Source: Wolfiporia cocos (taxonomy: Eukaryota; Basidiomycota; Agaricomycetes; Polyporales; Phaeolaceae). From it: a stretch of 64,000 nucleotides of DNA. Below the pieces are notes generated by a model. It worked only from the letters and a program-made list of their open reading frames with translations. It was not told the origin of the DNA and ran no database searches. A program made the position numbers and the translations under genes. The stretch covers positions 4,402,001-4,466,000 of the forward strand of contig JACCLO010000001.1 of NCBI GenBank assembly GCA_029448655.1, in the 5' to 3' direction. This document shows, piece after piece, positions 33,715 through 44,087 of this stretch (positions are counted from its first letter, which is position 1; every line of letters starts with the position of its first letter).

Positions 33715-34262
33715 GCCATGCATCAGAACTGTTGTACAGAAATCTGGGCGTGCATTGGGCATGATGCATAATGCATGAAGCGCAACGCCAATGCAAGTTG
33801 TATGCGAGCACCAATCACCCCATCAATTACGGTTGCCGAACCGCCTTATGCATGGCATCAGACGGCATTATGCTGTCGGTGCACTGCATCCAGCCGGCAT
33901 CACCACGCCATGATCAAACAGGGACTTCTAAGTTTGCCGATCAAAGTATATGGCTGATGTCACGCTTTGCCTGCAGTCTCCCTCAAACGCAATCCTCTAA
34001 GAAATCATATGCTCAATCTAAGATATAGAAGGTGCGATTCAGAGAGAATTCCGTCAAGGGGGGAAAACTAAGCATCAATAGCTGTGATTGATTTCTTGAC
34101 ATTGTTCAACTTTGTGCCGCTCATTGGTGGAAGTTAACAAAATATATCTAATTTGACCGGATTGTATGGATCAAAAGACAGCCATCCTGCAGAAACTCTC
34201 ATATTCATCTAAATTGGAGGGAGTGGAGCTAGAAAGCGGAATTGCATTGCTGTAGCGATTGC
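33715..34262 (+). repeat. Dispersed repeat, copy L
   Basis: Matches the reverse complement of 36050-36680. Shared landmarks in order are GCCATGCATC (33716), CATTGGGCATGAT (33752), GCATGAAGCG (33774), AATGCAA, GGCATCA..CGGCAT.ATGCTG.CGGTG (33855), ATCACCACGCCAT (33899), and GGAGGGAGTG.AGCTAGA.GCGGAATTGCATT (34217-34248). About 550 bp, diverged, with indels. Confidence 0.7.
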
Positions 34263-34683
34263 AAAGTTGGAAAGTTAGTGATAGTATATAGTGTACAGCA
34301 GCGGCGCTCGAAGGGGGCTATAGCCCCGTCCTGCACCCTATGCCGGTCCAATTTCTCTGTATCTGGCAGCTTACAATTCTTCTTCTCTACCAATAGTCAT
34401 GACCTTTGATCCCCTCTACAGCTCTCGCACACTGAGATAGTCCGTCTTCGCATACACACAGGGATTTCTTCCCCTTCAGCATTAACTTTCTCAAGTGCAC
34501 TCGATGTCGAGGAGCTGAAAGGTTCCAACAAATGATCCAGTATTCATCGCAACACACAAGGTATGTAGTATAAACGGCGTTCCAGGGGTGCATTAGGTGG
34601 TATGTAACATGTACATTGGTCCGGTATCATCTATGGTGGTATCCACTTGCCATATTACGTTCAGCATTGCCAGGATTCGCCCT
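34263..34683. other. Gap within the repeat island, 3' of the glycine-rich protein gene
   Basis: About 420 bp lying between repeat copy L and the stop codon of the minus-strand gene at 34684. Short ORFs only; no gene recognised. Confidence 0.35.
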
Positions 34684-35190
34684 TCAGTATGTGGCCGTGG
34701 CCCCTGTCGTGGCCAAACCGGTGCCCACACCCGCACTAGGGCCTACGCCGCCGCCAATGGTGCCGGTCCCGAGGCCGCCACCAATTCCGGTTCCTGCGCC
34801 AGTGCCAATGCCTGCACCCCCTCCCACGCCGGTACCCAAGCCCGCACGGCGGCGTCTGAACCCACCAAAGCGACTTCGGCCTGTTGTCGTTCCTGCAGCC
34901 ACTCCGGGACCTGCTGCCCCTACTCCTGTTGTGCCGACGCCCGCGCGCGGACCGCAGAAGTCGCAACAGAATATGACACCGAGTAGCTGCGAAGATGTTA
35001 CAACCAGATAACCGCTTGTAGCTTGCGTGCCGAGACATACCCATGCAATGCCGCCGAAAATTAGTTCGACGATGCCGACGATCGCAGCAACGATCGCGTT
35101 GACGGTTCCGATCAAGATGGAAATGAGTGCGCCCTGAAGCTAATGCTCAATTCGATCCCCGAGCGCATCCGGGTCAGATGCACGCACCAT
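34684..35190 (-). CDS. Small membrane protein with glycine-rich tail, single-codon first exon
   Basis: Exons 35190-35188 (ATG only), 35133-35041 and 34986-34684 give 132 residues of unknown function. The N-terminal helix GALISILIGTVNAIVAAIVG and the following IVELIFGGIAW are strongly hydrophobic; a cysteine pair region (LLGVIFCCDFCGPR) comes next. The long Gly-rich tail (GVGGGAGIGTGAGTGIGGG) has an RSRFGGFRRRRAG basic patch. This layout (MG, hydrophobic Ile/Val/Ala helix, short Cys motif, variable tail) recurs in small Agaricomycete membrane proteins. Retaining the first intron gives an early stop, and exon 2 has no other ATG, so splicing of the 3-nt exon is the simplest model. A TATA box lies about 100 nt upstream. 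The gene sits between two inverted repeat copies. Confidence 0.65.
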
Positions 35191-36039
35191 TCTCAGACAA
35201 TATCACTTATGTTATACCAATGAATTAGTCTCGTAGGAGTTCGTGGAGTTCGTGAAGAGTTGATGGTGCTCGTATCCTCAGCGTGGCTCTTATATCTGGT
35301 CCTGGGTGGTATGAAGCTCTTCGCCATCCACCGTCGCGAGCCAGCAATGTCGTTGATCCTGATGTCATCTATGGAGACAACTCTATCGACGGACCGAGGA
35401 TGTTGCGTTGTCCAATCCACCTCTCCCGGTCCTATGTGGAGCCGCATGACAAAGCGGTACACTGCCAGAGCCTTTGGCTCTCCACATGGAGAATGAACGC
35501 ATGAAACTCGCATTCCTACCAAACAGGAAATTATATAATCGATCTCGAATCGCTAGCATCGGCAAAGGGCGATTATACTACCACTCCTTTACCCACCACT
35601 TTCAGATTGATTTTTTCACCTCCGATCTGATCAGCGTGATACTTCAGCTTATGTATGAAGTATGTGCAGGAAAACTAGCTGAGGTATTACTGGTGGATGT
35701 GCAGAGTGCTCAGTATCAGCTAACAGTATGTTCACTCACAATCACTATGTCGTCAACTGATACATCACTAAGGCCCTGCTCGGATGCACGGCCTCGCCTC
35801 GCTCTGCCGGCCAAGTTCAAGGCGTACGCCTCGATCCAACAGCGGCGAGGTGTGGGCAAATGGTACCACTGAGCACACGCGCGCTTCGCTTGTCGGCCGT
35901 CACGCCCAAGTCACATTGCTCTGGTCAAGCTGCTTCCCATTGTACCTGTACATGCATTTTCTGAGCCATATTAGCTACTGCTATTGGCTGTCATTCTGTG
36001 CATACCCTCTTGTCCCTCAGTTGGCCACTACTAGCGCTG
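35191..36039. other. Repeat-island sequence upstream of the glycine-rich protein gene
   Basis: Holds the promoter of the minus-strand gene and, at 35768-35795, one arm of a second inverted repeat (see findings). No gene recognised; ORFs here are short. Confidence 0.4.
35291..35297 (-). promoter_or_regulatory. TATA-like element of the glycine-rich membrane protein gene
   Basis: On the minus strand CCAGATATAAGAGCC, about 100 nt upstream of the ATG at 35190. Confidence 0.4.
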
Positions 36040-36680
36040 GCCAGTAATGCAGTAATGCAATCGCGACAGTAATGCAATTCCGCGTCTAGCTACACTCCCT
36101 CCAATTCAAATACATTACGTCTGTCTTACGATGCGCACAATTCTGTCAAGTCATATTCTCGATCATGTCAACAGATAAAGAGAAGGAAATTGAACAATGT
36201 CGAAAAATGCCAATCAGAGTTATTGATGGGCTTCAGCTCAGTTTTTCCTTCAATGCATTCCTTCCAAAATTGCAAAAAGCCTTTTAATCATTACACAGAC
36301 TGTATATATAGATTTCAGAGAGGCTATCTGCACCATGTCAGGAAACAGAGGCAAAGCGTGACGTCAGCCACATATCTCGTTAGGTGATCTAAAATCAGCT
36401 TCCTGATGTTGATGGCGTGGTGACTGTGTGATCGCTGTCCGCCACCGGCAGCATGATGCCGTTTGATGCCGTGCGTTCGGCATGTCGGCAATGACTGATG
36501 GCGTGACTGATGGTCGGAGAAAAGTTGCATTACTGTCGCGACGCTTCATGGGCTTCGGTATCATGCCCAATGTGATCTGAGAAGCTTGTAAAACTCATAC
36601 TTATACTAGAGATGCATGGCTATCATTTTACAAAAACCTCCGAGAATTTTGAGCTTGGAGTCATGGAAATAGGAGCAAAC
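36040..36680 (-). repeat. Dispersed repeat, copy R (inverted relative to copy L)
   Basis: Reverse complement of copy L, and similar to the copy at 63390-63560. It contains an internal inverted pair, GCGACAGTAATGCAA at 36063-36077 and TTGCATTACTGTCGC at 36525-36539, as in a short terminal-inverted-repeat element. The inner end carries TAATGCAGTAATGCAA and GGCCAG. No transposase frame seen. Confidence 0.7.
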
Positions 36681-37773
36681 AAGCAAAGCGATTGCATGTA
36701 TGACTGCAGCCTGAGCGAGTACGTTACAAGGTGTGACCAATGTGACATATGTGTGACTTTGCGTTGCTTCGGATCAAGGTGAGGCTGGAGGCCAAGCCAG
36801 GCCGTGCATCCGAGCAGGGCCTTACCCGAGCAGGGCCTTATCTGTGTACGGACGCGTAGACAGAGACAAATAGAATGTCACTGAAACTGCCCAGCGTGAC
36901 GTATGGTATATGATAACTCCGGGTCACGGTGCCCACTCCTTGCAAATCGAGCTGGAGGTTAAAAATGTTAACGTTTCAATTTCAACTCCCATCCTTCGAT
37001 TATCCTGATATAGCATGTTCTACTTAGGAATTCTGCATGATTGCCCGGTCATGATTTCTGTAAATCCTTCCTTCCCCTGAGAAACAGTCAATGAAATCCC
37101 ATGATCGCGTTGCGCAAGTTCCCATTCCATACATTTCTCACTGTTTGTCGAGCTACTCTCCATGACTTACGATGGGTTCATCTTCACTCGGATCATCCAC
37201 ACGTAGTAGCACAATATGCTCGGGATCAGTGTAGATAATAATCGGCAGAGATCAGATATGATTCGTTTCCATCCATTGACAACAGATCGTCCAAACTGAC
37301 CATCATAGTTATATTTATGTTCACCGGCAACAAACTGCTTATCGACCCCAGCGGAGAGAATCATAGGTGTCTTGATATGTGTATAGAAGACGGGAGTCTA
37401 GATCCCAATGGGAGAAGAGTTAGAGCTTCAGGGGTAGAGGAGTGGTACATAGTATCATGACATTGTGTAGCTCTACTTTTCACTGAGAACTAACGTTGAG
37501 TGTGTTTGGTGGTTCTCGGTGCGCACATAGCTTCGTGGTTGCACTGATGTAGCCACGATACAATGTCGACTTGCGACTCGGCGAGAGGAGAGAGCTCGAA
37601 AGCCAGTGATCGATGCACAACACTCTCTATAAAATTATCCGCTACAACCTATCCAGACTTGATATTCCATGGTATATTACATTGCACGAGTACATAAAGC
37701 TGGCAGTTCGGCCAGAAGGCACAAAGCGTGCGATCAGAATACTCTAGTCAATCCCTCACCTCCAAACCCCTGT
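36681..37773. other. Repeat-island remainder and MED12 3' flank
   Basis: Contains the second arm (36799-36838) of the AAGGCCCTGCTCGG inverted repeat, with a short tandem of that motif. The remainder is AT-richer sequence without a recognised gene. Confidence 0.4.
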
Positions 37774-40700
37774 CTATCGCTTTTTCCCCTTGGTTTTCCC
37801 TGCAACTTTGGCTCGAGGTTTTTTTGACGCGTTAACCGGCCCCTCAATAAGCTCCATGCCGTCATCGTCTTCCTCACCACCCTTCCGCTTCCGTGTCCCG
37901 GACCCGCTCGCCCCGGCAGTGGGGGCAAAGTCGAAGTTGTCTACATCTATGACCTCCGATGCTGTCGACATCGATAACCGACTTGGCGGATGCGCCTGCG
38001 CAGGACTCGCCAACCGAGAAGATACGGATGCGGAGGATCCACGCGCCCCGGTGGACTGTGCGGGCGACGCACGTCTAGAAGAGCCTTGCGTCTGTCCTAT
38101 CATGGCTTCGTTAACATCCAACCTTCCCGGAACCAGGTTTCCTCTTCCAACCCCCTGATCGGGAATAACGCGTGTCTCGCGCCAGTCGCGCATGAACACG
38201 CTTTCGCTGGACAGACTGTCTTGGAACGCATATACTGCGGCAGGCTCATCAGAGTTGATTAAGCGCTCGCCGGTCGCGCGCGCCTCAAACAATTCCAGGT
38301 TGAGCGACGCCGAGTTTTTCACGACGAGTGGGTCTATGTCATGCTCCTCCCCGCCTGGAGGAACATCCCCAAGGAATTCGGTCCACTCCCATGGTCGGTT
38401 CTGTACGGGCTGCGTGAGTGTCAACGCTCCTGTCGAGGGATCGCGCGTGGCATATGCTAGTCCGTCGACAGCCGCATTCAGCGCAAAATGTGGGAGGAGT
38501 GTGCGGAATCGTGCGCGGTAGGCTGGGGGCATGCCCGCAGGTAGATCTGCGAGTGCAATGTTTGGGTAGTTACGGAAGGGGTCACAGGTTGTTGCCTTGG
38601 GATCAGATGGAGCCTCTGCTGAGAAGTAAGTAAAGCTCTCGTGAACAAAGTAAACAGGTACACACCGTCGAGAACATAATGAAGGGTGTCGAGCAGCAGG
38701 GGAAATGCTACAGCGTCAAGGCCCTCGCCCTCTCCATGGATCTGTAAGCGGCGTGTGAGGTCGAATGCACACCTCAAGCTGCGAAACTCACCAAAGCAAG
38801 TTCTGTGAGGGTCTTGCACAGCCGTTCACTCACAGCCTTTGTTTGAGAAGTCCAAGCACCAGGGAATCCCAGATTGAACTGTAAAAGGCGAGCGAGAAAT
38901 ATGGCACTGTGGGATAACTCTCGCGCTTGTGAATCGTCCAGATCGCCTGTTCGCTCGCTAACGACCTCAGCAAATCGAAAATCGAGCGCAGTGATGAATT
39001 GGTCTTGAATAGGCTGCAGGAGTGGGGGAAGAGAGCCGTCCGACCGGAATCGCTCGACAATCTTCGACAACAGGCGGAGCACTTCACCAGCATCGGACAC
39101 AAACTGCACCATTGTCTTGGGGTCCGTAGTAGCAAAGGGCTCACGGAAAATCTCTATGATGCGCTGTAGGCCTGCGTTGACGAACTGCAGGACACTTAGC
39201 AAGCCCACTTCATACACCAGTGATATTGTCTGACCTTGCCCGCGACCTCTCTATCGACATCCGTCATCATCTCAGCGACGAAGTCAGCTTCTTCAGGAGT
39301 CTTACATTGCTGATACACGAATGTACTGAGCTTGTTCAGCGTCGCGTTGGCAACGTTGCGTGTTGACTCCCGAGACAGCCCCTCCCCGAGTTGCTTCAAG
39401 GTGAGACGGACTTCTATGGACGTAGCAGCCAATTTCCAAGGGGTCAGAAGAGAAGACACCGCCACGAAGCCCGTGTTGTCTGTCGCTGCACGTCAAGATC
39501 TTAGAATCGACACTGATCTGATAGCCAGATCCTGCACTCACTTTGTCCAGGATCGCGAAGCATGAGACGCAACGCAGTCACCAATGGTTCATGCAACTCT
39601 TCTGGTATCGACCGACACTCGAGCAGCTTCTGGAAGGCCAGACGCACCGCATCGAGATCGCGATATACCCCTAGTCGGAACACACTAACCCGACAAATCG
39701 CTTGTCGCAGTCTCCCGCATTCGAGCTTCACGTTTTCTGGCAGGTATGCATTCTGCTCGATAAGCACCAACGCGGGCATACTTTCGACCATGAGTGAGAA
39801 ATGCGGTTCACGGAAGACGTCTCGTCGTCGTGTCTGCAGGCCCTGAGCCTCGAATATGTCTGCGGGAGGTAGACCGTTCCCACACTCGTCCTTGATGAGT
39901 AAATGTTCGAATAAGTTGTTTGCCGCGGTCAAGAGAACCTCCAATGCCTGTCCTTGCTCTAAAGATGTCGTGTATGCCCCCGTTTGCCACACAGGGTAAA
40001 TTAAGCCTTTAAGGATAGATGTGGTGTTCAACGCGCCGCATACACACAGATGGAGCAGCACCACCGTTACCACGTCCCACGCTTCGGGGCTGAGTGCGGC
40101 GACTTCGTTCTTTCCAGCGCCTAGGAACCAGTCTAGGACTTGTTTGTCGAAACCCCTTGGGAGATGCTGGTCGACGTGCCACAAGAAGTTGGCGTAGCGC
40201 AGAGCGCAAGCCCGGCGACCTTCGAGATCGGGTATCATGACAGGTACCTGCCGAAGACTGGCAATGGTGTTGTCCCATACATTCCACGCCCAATCGGAGG
40301 CTGTCATGTACTTGTACCACAAGCTCTTGGCGAGGTTTGAGGGAGCCTCTACATTGGAGTCTGTTGCGAGCAGGAGTATTTCAGGTAAGATGACGGGAAC
40401 TGAGTCAGATTGGTGGTTTCCGGGATACAGTGCCTAATCAAGACGTCTGTATAAGCTCAAAACGAGGTTCCACGTATACTCACATGAGAATAGGCAGAAA
40501 TATCGCTGTTGATCTGCGCGCGTTGCTCTGGTTCCAGGTACTGCTCGTGATCGACCTTCATGAGCAGGCATAGCAGTGCTCTGGTCTGAATGCCACGATT
40601 TCTCCAGAACTGGTGGGCAGAATACAGCGCGCTAGCAACTGTTCGCATGACATCCATGCATGCCCATACCTCCATATGTTGTCGGAGAGTTTCAATGACC

Positions 40701-43477
40701 ACTGTCAATAGCTGTAGTGTCGTAGCGCGTTCCAAAGCGTATAGCGTAAGCTATCATCGTGGTCAGATTCCATGACTATCGTGCGAGAATAGTAGTCCCA
40801 CGTACATCAAGGATGGATCCGTAGCATCTAGTACGGGCCATCAAGATAATCGACAGAGTGTAGGTCTTGAGAATGTCACCGTTATCAGAGGTATCGACCT
40901 GAGCTTGACTGCCATGTCGTGAATGATCACCGTGGTAAGTGCACTGTAGTGACTCCCAATGGGTCAGACCAACCTAGCGATATGCTTGCGTATGATAGGC
41001 AAGAACCATTGCTTGATTGTTCGCACTTGTTCGTATCGGGGCGACGAAAGCAATGTGCTACAACTCTCCCAGAATGTGGTCGTCAGCGGCTCGGTCGTTG
41101 GCAAACCTGTTTCGAAATTGTCAGGTGCTGTAGTTCAGGAAGAAGAGGCACCCCTACCTCCAAACACTTCTGGAAAGAGGGCGCGGATCTCCTTCCTGAT
41201 TTCCCGCTCGTGGGCGTCTTCAGGTGTCTCACGAGCCCTCACGCCATAAAGTGTCACCTTCCGCTGCCGAATCAACGATGAGTCCGAAGAGTGCAACGGA
41301 ATCCATCTCAAAAAGTTCCTGTGGCGAGAATGTTCCTCCTGTCGATCCATCAGCCCATCAAATCGTGATATCACAGGAAAGGCACCCGACTTCACTGAAC
41401 GACAGCCCAGGCTCTCCACGGGCTATGAGGCGCTGAATGTATTCTTGGTACGAGAAAAGCCCGTCCTTGACAAGTTGCCCGAACAGGAGCGCGACCGCCG
41501 GGAGGTTGTCCGGATCAGCCGCATCGGTGGACGAGTCGAGCCAGTCGAACACGCTATCCTGGATATACACGTCCGGCGATTCCGCCTCGTGCCGCAGTGC
41601 GCGGGCACCAGCCTTCGCGCGCCACTGCCGCAGGAGACAGGCCGCACCGTACGGGCGGTGGTCGCCATATTGCAGCCCGGTGACGCTCCACGTCAGCAGC
41701 GTGTCGAGCTTGCGCACAAACGCGGGCGCGTCTTCGAAGAAGATGATGGTGGACATGTCCGTCTGTCCGGAGAGGGAGTTCAGAAGCTGCCAGCCATATG
41801 ATCGTCAGTCTGCTGTTCGGACGCCGAGGACTCAATGGTACCTTGATGTCGGTGAGCGCCGAGGTGAGGCTCCCGACGACGCGCGGAGGCAGCTGTCGGA
41901 AGAACATGGCCTCGTTCCGACGTTTGACATCGGCGAAGCGATCTGCACAGGTCTGTTTCAGGGCCTGTGTGTTCTGCGCGGGGATACCGTCCGAGCCGCT
42001 CATCTCGATGCTTTCCGCCAGTATCTCTTGCACGAGATTGCAGTGGGTTGCCCACATCCGTGGGCTCACAAATGCATCTGGGAGTGCAAGGAAGCATCGC
42101 TGACCATAGTCTCATGAGCACCTGAATGCAAGCCTCCGCGAGGTGCATACCGTCACCAGATTCTTTAACATCGCTTCCAGATTAGTCAAATGGTCCTTTG
42201 CAGATGTCGAGCGGATCTGCGGACGAGGATAAGCTCTGGGATGTCATCAACGCTGCTGGGCCCACCTCCGCAAGCTTGCTCAGGCAGGCCTCCACAAAGT
42301 GGTGTGTCAGCGCGCGGCTGATCAACATGCCATCCAGGTACTCGTCCGCCAATCTGGCCACAAATCCGAGTTGCGCAAGATTGCTGCTGCTCACTTGCTG
42401 CACGAGCCATGCAAGGAACGTCTTGTTGTCTACCAGCCCTTCTGAGTAGAACGAACGGAGGAGCTCAAGACTGGACGTGTTCAGTAAAACACACGATGCT
42501 CTCGCGACGACACTTACGAGTAGGTGAAGCGCGAGATCCAGTTCTCTCGCGAATCCTGGTCCGCAAGCTTGCTCTTGAACGTCTGCTTGATGTTCAAGCC
42601 GGGCCGAGGCGCGGTCGGCAAAGCGATGTCGGCAAGCTGCTTCCTAATGTACCCCGTCACCACATTTGCCCATTCGATGCTGTATTGAGTAGGGTTGTAA
42701 CCTGGTTTGTTGCGTAATCCTGCCTGTGGGGGCAGCCGTTGGCTCGTCTGTGATGTAGCGTAGACCAAACTCTACGTACTGTTTCGTTGCCGCCAAAGAC
42801 CCGGAGGAACCAGACGGCGCGCGGGATGGCTACATTTTTCATATGCAATAGGTCGAGCAAGTCATGGCCCTTTGCACCATGAGGGACATTCTTGCCCAGC
42901 TTATAAAGCGGAACGTCTGGATTAGCCAAGTCCGTGAACCACGCCTCACGCTTTGCGTCATTCAAGGTGATTCGCGATGGCATGCGGAACGTCGATTGAC
43001 TGCGAGAACTACATGTTAGCCCGCTGGCATTCATTTTCGACGATAATAGAGCGTACGGGACGGCTGGGACGTTCTCAGCCCGGCGTGCGAAGATCATATT
43101 CATTAGGTCTTCCAATTCGGTGACGGCATTCTCGTAAATGAGACTGTTCTTGATGGAATCCTGCTGACTATACGTCTCTGCCTGGTGGGAGTTGAACAAG
43201 AATGCAGGAACGATTATCGACAGCAGCACCCACTGGAACAGAGAGGTTGAGGATGAGACCATTCTTTACATTCGTCTCGGTGAGCACCTCCTCGACTTCA
43301 TCCGGGCGGGGTGGATAGAATCCGATGTATCCTGTTCCGATACAATTCAGATCAGGCTCGACCTAGCTAGAGCTGCCTGCCGCACGAACCTAAGTCCGCA
43401 GAAGCATGGGCCTTGGGAAGCCAATCTGGTGGATGCAGCTCGTAGATTGGCAGGGGATCTTGCTCCCCGTTCGCCAT
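37774..43477 (-). CDS. MED12: Mediator complex subunit 12 (Srb8), kinase-module scaffold
   Basis: MED12 activates CDK8-cyclin C and bridges the kinase module to core Mediator in the nucleus. The start is placed at 43477 (MANGEQDPLPIYELHPPDWL), followed after an intron by YIGFYPPRPDEVEEVLTETN and VKNGLIL. The conserved N-terminal block continues with EAWFTDLANPDVPLYKLGKN, VPHGAKGHDLLDLLHMKNVA and IPRAVWFLRVFGG. A long helical middle (QYSIEWANVVTGYIRKQLAD, SRENWISRFTYS, ATHCNLVQEILAESIEMS) fits the LCEWAV-type region, and ASDWAWNVWDNTIASLRQVP and YANFLWHVDQHLPRGF lie further on. The C-terminus is acidic and basic with TRKRKGGEEDDDGM and AKVAGKTKGKKR. The gene spans 5.7 kb with about a dozen or more short introns, not all placed. 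Length (about 1,500 residues or more) fits fungal MED12. Confidence 0.85.
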
Positions 43478-44087
43478 TGCTGGTGGGCGTTAGTGCCTTG
43501 GCGGCAGGCGTGGCAGAGTGCGCCCAGTGCGGTGAGTAAGTAAGTGATATACAACTCGGAGGTTACCCGGCTGGGATCACGCAGACAGTTGACCGCCTGT
43601 ACTTCCGGAGATCTGCGGCGTGAGCAACGCATGGCCAGAACGCGGATGTGTGCCACATACGAACGATAGACCTGATCCGGACGCAGTGGTCGAGCCACCT
43701 GAGCGCGTGATTGCCGAATATACGAGGATTTGGATTACAGGTGGCGGTGCAAGCACTGAGAGAGCAGGGAAGTTTGAGCTCGTCTCACAACGCAATGCTT
43801 TCGAGTAAGGAGCAGGATGGCCTGGAGCACATGCGTGCCGATATACAATGCTACCGCCACAGCCACCGCATTCTACATGTCAAGTCAAGTAGACCCGGCG
43901 ATCACTGCCACTACCGCCGGCGCTATTTATGGAATGCGCGCCTCACGTCTGCATTATAACCGGAAGTACACGAACCTGCATTAAAAAAAACGCATAACAT
44001 TTACGAAGACCATTGTATGAACGAACTGAGTAAACGACCAATGTCGCATGCGAGTGGAATCCACGAAGACCAGTGCTCAAGGTACCC
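43478..44087. other. Intergenic region between MED12 and BRF1
   Basis: About 600 bp: MED12 promoter and BRF1 3' UTR. No gene seen. Confidence 0.4.

Noticed and set aside
34616..35011. Proline-rich plus-strand ORF
   Set aside because: It is the antisense shadow of the Gly-rich tail of the minus-strand membrane protein, whose splicing and N-terminus are convincing.
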